A model generated the notes under the pieces. It did not search any database and was not told the DNA's origin. It saw only the letters and a list, made by a program, of their open reading frames with translations. DNA of 64,000 nt from Deltaproteobacteria bacterium (GTDB lineage: Bacteria; Myxococcota; JACRCW01), in NCBI GenBank assembly GCA_016218805.1, contig JACRCW010000071.1, positions 1 to 64,000 of the forward strand, in the 5' to 3' direction. A program made the translations under genes and the position numbers. Each line of letters begins with the position of its first letter. Within the stretch, counting starts at the first letter, position 1. This document shows, one piece after another, positions 8,697-16,321 of the stretch.

Positions 8697-9895
8697 GTGT
8701 CCTGGACCACGTGGCCATGGCGCTGGAAGCCATCCGTGCGCACCCGCTGCGCAGCTTCCTGAACATGCTGGGTGTGATCATTGGCGTGCTGAGCGTGGTG
8801 CTGCTGGTGAGCGTGGCGGACGGGCTGCGGGGCCACCTGGCGGACACCTTCCAGATCCTGGGGAGCAACCTCATTGAGGTCCGCCCCGGCCGCAGCGAGC
8901 GCACCAACGCGCCTCCGCCGCTGAACTCCCCGCGCAAGCTCACCTACGAGGACGCGCAGGCGCTGGTGCGGCGCGCGCACCAGCTGGAGGCGCTGTCACC
9001 CATCATCTACGGCGGCGCGTCCATCCGCTTCCGTGATCGCCGGCGGGACGTGCAGGTGACGGGCGCCGGCCCGCAGCACCTGGACCTGCGGAACATCCGC
9101 CTGGGCGTGGGGCGGTTCTTCTCCCGCGAGGACATGGACGCGGCGCACAAGGTCGCCGTCATCGGCGTGCGCGTGGTGCAGGAGCTGTTTGGTGACGAAG
9201 ACCCGTTGGGTCTCACCCTGTACGTGGCGGATGTGCCATTCCGCGTCGTCGGTGTCATTGAGCCCAAGGGGCAGACCTTTGGGTTTGACTGGGACGACGT
9301 GGTGTACCTGCCCGTCACCGCGGCCCAGGAACTGTTCAACCTGGACGCCATCACACAGATCATCTGCCGCAGCCGGGACCGCACCAACCCGCAGCCCGCC
9401 ATTGACGAGATCCGGGCCATCCTCACGGAGCGCCACGCCTACCAGGAGGACTTCACCGCCCGGTCCCAGGACGACCTGCTGGCCACCTTCAACGGCATTG
9501 CCGACACCCTGACGCTGGTGCTGCTGGCCATCGCGTCCATCAGCCTCGTCGTGGGCGGGATAGGCATCATGAACATCATGCTGGTGAGTGTGAAGGAGCG
9601 CACGCGGGAGATCGGCATTCGCCGCGCCATGGGCGCCCGCCGCACAGACATCCTGCTGCAATTCCTCGTCGAGTCCGTGGTGATCAGCACGCTTGGGGGC
9701 GCGCTGGGTCTGGGCGGGGGTGCGGGCATCATCGGCGCGGTGACGCGGTGGGTCCCGGACCTGCCGCTGCACCTGTCCTGGTGGGTCGTGGCCGTTGCGC
9801 TGGGTTTCTCGGCGCTGGTGGGCATCCTCTCCGGGGTGGTGCCCGCCCGCAGCGCGGCCGCCGTGGATGTGGTGGACGCCCTCCGCTACGAGTAG
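8693..9895 (+). CDS. MacB-type ABC transporter permease
   Basis: A 400-aa permease with the MacB_PCD plus FtsX arrangement: one N-terminal membrane helix (SFLNMLGVIIGVLSVVLLVS, residues 22-41), a periplasmic domain of roughly 220 residues, and three C-terminal helices around GGIGIMNIMLVSVKERTREIGIRRAMGA, the conserved cytoplasmic coupling loop. These proteins do mechanotransmission across the envelope to expel lipids, peptides or drugs. No ATPase subunit gene is in the operon, so it must borrow one. The GTG start overlaps the FabH stop (GTGA), so permease and condensing enzymes are made together; export of a KAS III-derived lipid is a reasonable inference. Confidence 0.88.
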   Translation: MSVLDHVAMALEAIRAHPLRSFLNMLGVIIGVLSVVLLVSVADGLRGHLADTFQILGSNLIEVRPGRSERTNAPPPLNSPRKLTYEDAQALVRRAHQLEALSPIIYGGASIRFRDRRRDVQVTGAGPQHLDLRNIRLGVGRFFSREDMDAAHKVAVIGVRVVQELFGDEDPLGLTLYVADVPFRVVGVIEPKGQTFGFDWDDVVYLPVTAAQELFNLDAITQIICRSRDRTNPQPAIDEIRAILTERHAYQEDFTARSQDDLLATFNGIADTLTLVLLAIASISLVVGGIGIMNIMLVSVKERTREIGIRRAMGARRTDILLQFLVESVVISTLGGALGLGGGAGIIGAVTRWVPDLPLHLSWWVVAVALGFSALVGILSGVVPARSAAAVDVVDALRYE

Positions 9896-9907
9896 CCGCG
9901 CCCGCGG

Positions 9908-11437
9908 CTACGGCGTGTCATCCACCCGCCGCCCGTCGACGTACACCACGCGCTGCAGACGCCCGCGGTCATCCCGCTCCATCCATATCCCCTGCTGCAG
10001 GCCGCGGTCGTACGGGCCAAACCGCTCCAGCGCGCCGGTGGGGTCGTGGAACTTCCAGGTTCCTTCGCGCACACCCCGCACGTAGAAGCCTTCCGTCTCC
10101 ACCGCTCCGCCGGGCAGGTACGTCACCCAGCGTCCGTCCTCCTTGTCGTCCAGGTAGGCGCCTTCGCGCTCCAGGGCGCCGCCGAACTTCCACTCGCGCC
10201 AGACGCCGTTGCGCCGGCCGGCGGTGTACGCCCCCTCGGAACGCCACGAGCCATCCGGGTGCCAGCTGCGCCACGTGCCGCTGCGCGTGCCGTGCTCCAA
10301 CACGCCCGCCTCGGCGACCTGGCCCGACAGGTAGCGGCTCTCGAACGGCCCGTGCGAGACGCCGTCGGGCCGCACGCACGAGACCAGCTCGCGATCATCA
10401 CGGGTGAGGACCGCGCGCTCCGTGCCCTCCGGGCAGCTGCCGCGCCGCGCGCGCTCGTCGCTGCGCATCAGGGCCCAGGTCACTCCGCCCACCAGTGTGA
10501 CGGCAGCGCCGGCCACGGCGAGCCGGCGGACCAGGCTGCGCGCGCCGGCGCGCAACTCGGTCCACGGGATGTCCAGCCCCGCGGCGAACCGCACGTCCCA
10601 CGCGCGGCGCAGCGCCAGGGCCCACGCGGCTCCACCGACGGCAGCCGCCGCCGCGACCAGGCCCTTCCATCCGCCGATGTCCCGCAGGGCGTTCCACCCG
10701 TCGGACACGGCGACGAGGAACGCCAGGGCGAGCAGCAGTTTGGTCCACTGGCGCCGCAGCGCAGGCGCCACCGCCGCACCCACGATGAGCAGCAGTGCCG
10801 GGTTGACGGCGCCGGTGAAGGTGGCAGCGGCCCAGCGCATCAGCGCGTGCGCCTCGCCCGGGGGCAGCGCCTTCCCCAGCAGACCGGCCAGCACTTCGCT
10901 GATGCCCGTGGCGACGATGCGCACGACGAACACCGCCGCCAGCGCTGCCGGCAGCGCACCCAGGTGACGGCGGAGGTCACCCAGTTCCTCCGCCGGAGGC
11001 GTGGCCGCGGCGGCCGGTTCCGGCTCCGGGGGCGCCGGTGGCTCGTCAACCTCCACCTCGGTGACCGTCCCGGCGGTGAGCCGTCCCAGCGCACCGCGGG
11101 GCATGTACAGGCCGCCGCAGCCCGTGCACACGTCCAGCGGCTCGCCTCGCAACTGCACGCGTGACGTCGTCTTGCCGCAGCCCGGGCAGGTCAACGGCCG
11201 CCCGGAGAAGTGGTGCATCAGCTCGCGGATGAGTTCGGGCGTGACGCCCAGGTGGCGGGCGTAGAGCTCCGGGGCCACCTCGGCGGGGAAGAACCGGCCG
11301 CGGCAGCGTCCGCACACGTCCTCGCCCAGCGCGCCCGCGGAAGCGGCCATGCCGCCACTGCACGCGGGGCAGCGCACGTACCGCGGCGCGGTAGCGGCGG
11401 CGGGCTCTGGCGGTGGGAGGGTCCCGGCGTCTGCCAT
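9908..11437 (-). CDS. Zinc-ribbon / membrane / MORN-like repeat protein
   Basis: The 509-aa product has three zones. Residues about 20-125 contain four CxxC pairs (CPAC, CGRC, CPGC, CTGC) with the look of TFIIB-type zinc ribbons. Residues about 170-330 hold several hydrophobic segments (TM helices). The C-terminal 150 residues are tandem MORN_2-like units with the pattern G-W-R-x-W-x-x-x-G and YxxGxxxG (GTWRSWHPDG, GVWREWKFGG, GRWVTYLPGG, GTWKFHDPTG, GIWMERDDRG). MORN-like units often bind lipid or mediate assembly. ATG 11437 is preferred over a TTG at 11473. Function is unknown; converges on the MacB gene with 12 bp between. Confidence 0.72.
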   Translation of the reverse strand: MADAGTLPPPEPAAATAPRYVRCPACSGGMAASAGALGEDVCGRCRGRFFPAEVAPELYARHLGVTPELIRELMHHFSGRPLTCPGCGKTTSRVQLRGEPLDVCTGCGGLYMPRGALGRLTAGTVTEVEVDEPPAPPEPEPAAAATPPAEELGDLRRHLGALPAALAAVFVVRIVATGISEVLAGLLGKALPPGEAHALMRWAAATFTGAVNPALLLIVGAAVAPALRRQWTKLLLALAFLVAVSDGWNALRDIGGWKGLVAAAAAVGGAAWALALRRAWDVRFAAGLDIPWTELRAGARSLVRRLAVAGAAVTLVGGVTWALMRSDERARRGSCPEGTERAVLTRDDRELVSCVRPDGVSHGPFESRYLSGQVAEAGVLEHGTRSGTWRSWHPDGSWRSEGAYTAGRRNGVWREWKFGGALEREGAYLDDKEDGRWVTYLPGGAVETEGFYVRGVREGTWKFHDPTGALERFGPYDRGLQQGIWMERDDRGRLQRVVYVDGRRVDDTP

Positions 11438-11476
11438 GGCGACGAGCCTACGCACCGTTGCGCGTGCCGGCAACGC

Positions 11477-13156
11477 TCACGGGCGCGTGGCGCGGACTTC
11501 CCAGGACTCAATGTTCCAGGACACCGTGGTGTGGGTGCCAGTGGGCGCCCAGCCCAGCAGGTCCTTGCGCCGCGCCGAGACGACCGGCCGCGTGTAGACG
11601 GGCAACATGGGCAGTTCCCGACGGAAGATCTCCGCCGCGTGGCGCAGCAGGTCACGCCGGCGCGCCGCATCCAGCGTGCGCGGCACCGCGTCCATGAGCG
11701 CGTCCACCTCGGCGTTGCGCCACGCCGCCTGGTTCTGGCCGGTCCAGCGGTTGGCTTCGGAGGGAATGTGGCGCGAGGACAGGAACGTTTCACCGTAGGC
11801 CATGGGGTCCATGGTGAACGCGTAGAACGCCAGGTGCGGGCTCTTGCGCTGCTTGAGCACGTCACCAAAGAACACGCGCGCCGGACTGCCCACCAGGCGC
11901 ACCTCCACGCCCACGGCGCGCCACTGCGCCTGGAAAGCCGTCAACGCGTCCTCCGCGGCCTTCACGCCCGTGGCGTAGGCCAGTTCCAGGGAGAGGACGC
12001 GCCCCTTGGCGTCATGGCGCAACCCGCCCGCACCAACGGGGTAGCCCAGCGCATCCAGCTCCGCGCGCGCGGCCTGGGGGTCGTACCGGATGGGCTCGGG
12101 TTGCGCGGGGTTTCCTTCGTGGCGTGGTGGAAACAGCGTGTCCACCGTGGCGTACCGGCCGTGGAACACGCGGTCCACCACGCTGCGCCGGTCAATGGCG
12201 CTGGCCAGCGCCCGCCGCAGGCGCGCATCACGCAGCCACTCGTCCTCGCAGTTGAAATCAATGTGCGCCCACACCATGCCCGGCGCCAGGTCCACCACAA
12301 AGTCCCCACCGCGGCGCGCGCGCAGCTCCTCCGCCAGGTCCACGCCAATGCTCCCGTCGGGCGCGATCGCGTCGGCTTCGCCCGCCTCCAGCAGGGACAG
12401 CGCCGCGCGGTCACTCCCCGCGAACCGCCACACGACCTCATCCACCCGGGGCGGGGCGAACGCCACCGGGTTGCGCACCAGGCGGATCCATTCGCCGGGG
12501 CGCCACTCACCCAACGCAAACGGCCCGTAATACAGCGGCCGGCGCAACCACGGGCTCTTCTTGAGCGCGCCGCGGGCGCCACCGTCCCCCACCCAGAACG
12601 CTTCCACCACGTGCGCGGGCAGCGGCACGTGGTTGCGGAACGCGGTGAAGAACGCAAACGGCTCCTTCCACGTCACGCGCAGCGTCGCATCGTCCGTAGC
12701 GCGGATGTCCTCAATCTTCTCCGCCAGGGACCGGTCACGCACTTCCTGGGACGGGTCCATCACCACCTGGTGGCCCAGCACAAAGTCCCGCGCCACCAGG
12801 CGCTGCCCGTCAGCCCACCGTACGTCCCGGCGCAGGTGCCAGTTGACCACCATCTTTGCCGCGCGGTCCGGGTCCGTCGTCACGGCGCCGGCCGCGTCCA
12901 GCAGGATCACGCCGCCGCCCTCGCCCAGCGACGGGATGGACTCCGCCACCCCGGGCACCATGCGCCAGTCACGGTCGTATTGCGTGAGGTACCGCGTGCC
13001 GGCCTCCACCACCTGGTTGGCGGCAATGCTCTCCGAAAACTGCGGCAACAACGCGTCCGGTTCCTGCGTGGTGACGACGGTGATGCGGCGCGGCGGGGGC
13101 GTCCCCGGCGTGCGCTGGCAGCCGGCAATCAGCAGGATGAGCAGCAGCTTCCGCAT
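11477..13156 (-). CDS. ABC transporter substrate-binding lipoprotein (SBP_bac_5, peptide/nickel type)
   Basis: The 559-aa protein begins MRKLLLILLIAGCQR, a short signal peptide with lipobox LIAGC, so it is a lipoprotein. The body matches family 5 solute-binding proteins: an early TTQEPDALLPQFSES segment, then DWRMVPGVAESIP, WHLRRDVRWADGQ (a family hallmark) and LRRALASAIDRRSVVD. These bind oligopeptides or dipeptides for ABC import. No permease or ATPase partner lies nearby, so it is an orphan. TACGCA (minus strand, 13169-13164) sits 7 nt before the ATG with no ribosome site, hence possibly leaderless. The zinc-ribbon gene begins 39 nt downstream. Confidence 0.88.
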   Translation of the reverse strand: MRKLLLILLIAGCQRTPGTPPPRRITVVTTQEPDALLPQFSESIAANQVVEAGTRYLTQYDRDWRMVPGVAESIPSLGEGGGVILLDAAGAVTTDPDRAAKMVVNWHLRRDVRWADGQRLVARDFVLGHQVVMDPSQEVRDRSLAEKIEDIRATDDATLRVTWKEPFAFFTAFRNHVPLPAHVVEAFWVGDGGARGALKKSPWLRRPLYYGPFALGEWRPGEWIRLVRNPVAFAPPRVDEVVWRFAGSDRAALSLLEAGEADAIAPDGSIGVDLAEELRARRGGDFVVDLAPGMVWAHIDFNCEDEWLRDARLRRALASAIDRRSVVDRVFHGRYATVDTLFPPRHEGNPAQPEPIRYDPQAARAELDALGYPVGAGGLRHDAKGRVLSLELAYATGVKAAEDALTAFQAQWRAVGVEVRLVGSPARVFFGDVLKQRKSPHLAFYAFTMDPMAYGETFLSSRHIPSEANRWTGQNQAAWRNAEVDALMDAVPRTLDAARRRDLLRHAAEIFRRELPMLPVYTRPVVSARRKDLLGWAPTGTHTTVSWNIESWEVRATRP

Positions 13157-13224
13157 GTCTGTGTGCGTAGAACATCCCCGGCCCGCGCGGAAGCACGTTG
13201 AAAGCCCCCGCCGCGTGACGCACC

Positions 13225-13953
13225 ATGGCCCGGATGGAACACGGGCGCGCGCCTCCCACCACCGCCGCGGCAATTCCCTCCGTCCTGCCGGGCGTGACGT
13301 CGGCGCTGGGGCCGGGGGCGGCGCTGATCGTCCCGCGTGACGGGATGGGGTACGCGTCGCTGCACGCGGAGGTCTGCCCGTCCTGCCACGCGCGCGTGCC
13401 GCAAGCGCTGGAGCGGTTCACGCTGCGGCCGGAGACCGCCCGGGCAGCGGCGCTGGAGGCTCTGCTCAGCCCGCCCGCCGTGTTGCTGGCGTCCATGGCG
13501 CTGCGCCTGCTGGGAGACACGTTGTGGTGGCCGCTGGTGTTCCTGTTCGGGCCGTCGCTGGCGCTGTCCACCGCGGCGGGTTTGCGCATCCGGCTCAAGC
13601 GGTTCCGCCTCAAGGCGGCGCTGTGCCCCGCCTGTGCGGCCAGCATCCGCGCCGCGCGGCGGCGGGTGCGCGTGCACCGGACGCTCAAGAACCTGTCCGC
13701 GTGGGGCATGGTGATGCTGGCGCCGGTGGCGTTCACGCCGCTGGGCGAGCACTACCGCGTCCTGGTGGCGCCGCTGGCCGCGGTGCTGGCGGGCGGCTGC
13801 AGCGTGCTGTTCATCCTGGAGCGCGCGTCACGCCGGCGCGCGGCCGCGTTGCTGCCGGCGCTCACCCACGTCGACGAACAGGGCGCACTGCTGCAGTTGC
13901 CCGCGTCCTGGTCCGGCGGCGTGCAGGTGCGCACTCAGCCCAGTGCCGATTGA
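13225..13953 (+). CDS. Membrane protein with two CxxC motifs
   Basis: No family is recognised. The 242-aa product has a CPSCHAR motif at about residues 51-57, then two hydrophobic segments around 80-120, a basic stretch, CPACAASIRAARRRVRVHR at about 134-151, and two further hydrophobic segments around 160-198. The paired CPxC motifs on the same predicted side of the membrane could form a zinc ribbon. ATG at 13225 or a second in-frame ATG at 13234 could be used. It is the first of three same-strand genes with gaps of 32 and 18 bp leading to the NhaR-like regulator. Confidence 0.65.
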   Translation: MARMEHGRAPPTTAAAIPSVLPGVTSALGPGAALIVPRDGMGYASLHAEVCPSCHARVPQALERFTLRPETARAAALEALLSPPAVLLASMALRLLGDTLWWPLVFLFGPSLALSTAAGLRIRLKRFRLKAALCPACAASIRAARRRVRVHRTLKNLSAWGMVMLAPVAFTPLGEHYRVLVAPLAAVLAGGCSVLFILERASRRRAAALLPALTHVDEQGALLQLPASWSGGVQVRTQPSAD

Positions 13954-13985
13954 CCGGGCGGAGCCCGCGGTGCGACGGAAGGCCC

Positions 13986-14792
13986 ATGAGCCGCCGCAAG
14001 CGTCGTGACCATCCCGACCGTTCCCCGCCAACGGACGCGCCGCCCGCCGCGGCGGAGCCGGCCGCCGGCCCGGGTCTGGCCGAGCTGGCGCTGGACCGGT
14101 TGGCCGCACGCGTGCACCCCGAGCTGTTCCTGGCGCTGCAGGCGCAGCTCCCCGAAGGCGACGCGCGGTGGCTCACGCTGTTTGCGCACGGTTTTGACGA
14201 CGAGGGGAACATGAGCCCGCTGCTGGGGTTGCAGCCGGTGGCGCTCCATCCGGTGGCCTTTGAGCTGGGCGGCGGCCGGCTGGACGGGCCGGCCACGGTG
14301 CTGCGGCTGGTGGACGTGTTCACGGCGCAGCCGCGGCGGCTGGCGGGTTGGCAGGCGCGCGTCACGTTTGCCGTGGTCACCGCGCTGGGACCCCACCGGT
14401 GTGATGCGCTGGGCCGTGACGGGATGGGTGAGGTGATTGGCGCCGTGGAGCAGCAGTTGGCGGCGCCGGGGTTCCTGCTGCCCATGGGGACAGACACCGC
14501 GCCGCTTCCGTTGGACGCCGCGGCGGTGGCCCGCGAGGTGGAGGCCGCGTTCCCGGGTGCCCTGGCCCGCGCGCGCCTGGGTGAGGCATTGCAGCTGGCC
14601 TTCCCGGACGAAGACGACGAGACGCTGGACGAACTGGTGGCGGAATCCCTGCGCGCGCTGCAGGTGCGCGTGGCGCCGGCGCCGCCCTACGCCGTGGAGG
14701 TGGCAGCGGCGGGCCGCGAGTGGCTGCCGCTGCAGGCGGTGCTGGACGCGCTGAAGCGGCGGTTGACCGGTGGCCTGCGGGTCCTGCGCTGA
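13986..14792 (+). CDS. Hypothetical protein, 268 aa
   Basis: Not recognised. Residues 1-35 are a disordered basic then Pro/Ala-rich leader (SRRKRRDHPDRSPP). The rest is soluble, with regularly spaced hydrophobic strands and helices. A strongly acidic patch DEDDETLDEL lies at about 200-210 and a final helix contains LDALKRRL. The ATG at 13986 follows AAGG-like sequence and lies 32 nt after the membrane-protein stop. Codon use matches the core genes. Placement upstream of the regulator, with an 18-bp gap, suggests co-transcription but gives no hint of function. Confidence 0.65.
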   Translation: MSRRKRRDHPDRSPPTDAPPAAAEPAAGPGLAELALDRLAARVHPELFLALQAQLPEGDARWLTLFAHGFDDEGNMSPLLGLQPVALHPVAFELGGGRLDGPATVLRLVDVFTAQPRRLAGWQARVTFAVVTALGPHRCDALGRDGMGEVIGAVEQQLAAPGFLLPMGTDTAPLPLDAAAVAREVEAAFPGALARARLGEALQLAFPDEDDETLDELVAESLRALQVRVAPAPPYAVEVAAAGREWLPLQAVLDALKRRLTGGLRVLR

Positions 14793-14810
14793 CGACGAGG
14801 GGGTGCCGCG

Positions 14811-15713
14811 ATGGAATGGCTCAACTACCACCACCTGCTCTACTTCTGGACCGTGGCCCGGGAGGGCAGCATTGCCCGCGCCAGCGTGAAGCTGCGGCTG
14901 GCGCAGCCCACCATCAGCGCGCAGATCCACGCGCTGGAGGATGCGCTGGGGCACAAGCTGTTCCAGCGCCAGGGCCGCAACCTGGTGCTCACGGAGATGG
15001 GCCGCACCGTGGAGAAGTACGCCGACGAGATCTTCTCGTTGGGCCGCGAGATGCTGGACGTGGTGAAGGAGCGCGGCGCTCCGCGGCGTCCCACGCTGGC
15101 GGTGGGGATTGTGGACGCGGTGCCCAAGCTGGTGGCGCACGTGCTCCTGCAGCCGGCGCTGGCGCTCCCGCAGCCCCCGCAGCTGCAGTGCCACGAGGAC
15201 GACCTGGACGAACTGGTGGCGCGCCTGTCCGTCCACCAGCTGGACCTGGTGCTGTCTGATCACCCTCTGCCCGCTGACGCGCACGTGCGCGCCTTCAGCC
15301 ACCGCCTGGGCGAGTGCGGCATGGCCTTCTTTGCCGCCCCCGCGCTGCACGAGCGCCTGCGCCGCCACGCGTTCCCGGGCAACCTGGACGGCGCACCGGT
15401 GCTGTTGCCCGGCCGCGGCGCGGCGTTGCGGCGCGTGCTGGACGCGTGGTTCGAGCAGCACGAGGTGCGGCCCGCGATCATCGGCGAGTTTGACGACGGC
15501 GCGTTGCTGAAGGTGTTTGGCCAGGCCGGCGCCGGCGTGTTCTGCGCGCCGTCCGCCATCCGTGACGAGGTGGAACGCCAGTACCGTGTACGCGCGCTGG
15601 GCGAGGCACCCGAGGTGCGCGAGGCCTACTACGCCATCAGCGTGGAACGCCGCGTGAAGCATCCCGCGGTGCTCGCCATCACGCGCGCGGCGCGCGCGGA
15701 GGTGTTCGGTTGA
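14811..15713 (+). CDS. LysR family transcriptional regulator, NhaR-like
   Basis: The 300-aa protein opens with WLNYHHLLYFWTVAREGS, an N-terminus typical of NhaR, the LysR-type activator of Na+/H+ antiporter genes. The winged helix-turn-helix covers residues 5-65 (LRLAQPTISAQIHALEDALG is the recognition region). The remainder is the two-lobed LysR effector domain, closing with the NhaR-like YYAISVERRVKHPAV. No antiporter gene is adjacent, so the target is unknown. The stop is 1 bp from the stop of the convergent DUF962 gene. The start has GAGGGGGTG upstream. Confidence 0.87.
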   Translation: MEWLNYHHLLYFWTVAREGSIARASVKLRLAQPTISAQIHALEDALGHKLFQRQGRNLVLTEMGRTVEKYADEIFSLGREMLDVVKERGAPRRPTLAVGIVDAVPKLVAHVLLQPALALPQPPQLQCHEDDLDELVARLSVHQLDLVLSDHPLPADAHVRAFSHRLGECGMAFFAAPALHERLRRHAFPGNLDGAPVLLPGRGAALRRVLDAWFEQHEVRPAIIGEFDDGALLKVFGQAGAGVFCAPSAIRDEVERQYRVRALGEAPEVREAYYAISVERRVKHPAVLAITRAARAEVFG

Positions 15714-15714
15714 C

Positions 15715-16260
15715 TCAGGCCACCGCGCCGTCGCTGGGCATGTTGACCACCTCGCCCTCGCCCGTCTCGTCCGCGTCGTCGGAGCGGCGCTTGCGCAGCT
15801 GCGTCAGTTCCCACACCGGCCCCGCCACAAGACTCAGCGGGTCATCCGCAAACGCCGGAGCGTTTCCTTCATGCAGCACGTGCCCGGCGATGTTCAGCGC
15901 CCACCCGCTGACGAAGGCAGTGGCGGAGAGCGCCCACAGCGGCCGGTAGGCGGGGAACACCAGCAGGCCCGCGGTGCCGGCCAGGATCACCGGGATGCCC
16001 ACTGTGTGGAACTTGCGGTTGGTGGGGTCCCGGTGCGTGGCGTCGTAATGCTCCACCGCCAGCTCCCAGCGCTCCACCAGGCCGCCCTGGAATTCCGGGT
16101 GTGCCTCCCGCCAGCACTCCTCCAGCCCTTTCACGCCCTTCCCAAACAACCCCAGCCCCACCACCTTCTGCCCGGTGAGCACGGCGCCCATGCCGGTGAC
16201 GGCAAACGCCAGATTGCGGGAGCGCTTGTCGGGGATCAGGTCCAGCAGCTTGTCGAGCAT
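15715..16260 (-). CDS. DUF962/Mpo1-like membrane protein
   Basis: The 181-aa protein has the DUF962 (Mpo1-like) pattern: HRDPTNRKFHTVGIP, then two or three hydrophobic segments, GWALNIAGHVLHEGNAPAF and DPLSLVAGPVWEL. In yeast Mpo1 is a dioxygenase for 2-hydroxy fatty acids in alpha-oxidation; the conserved His residues bind iron. Bacterial homologues are presumed to act similarly in the membrane, which is not proven. ATG 16260 is chosen because GGAGGAGG precedes it at good spacing. The downstream tail after the last membrane segment is charged. Confidence 0.82.
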   Translation of the reverse strand: MLDKLLDLIPDKRSRNLAFAVTGMGAVLTGQKVVGLGLFGKGVKGLEECWREAHPEFQGGLVERWELAVEHYDATHRDPTNRKFHTVGIPVILAGTAGLLVFPAYRPLWALSATAFVSGWALNIAGHVLHEGNAPAFADDPLSLVAGPVWELTQLRKRRSDDADETGEGEVVNMPSDGAVA

Positions 16261-16321
16261 CGGCAGCCTCCTCCTCCTCGTGGGAGACACGCAGATACCC
16301 CGCGGGATCGCGCCGTGCCAG

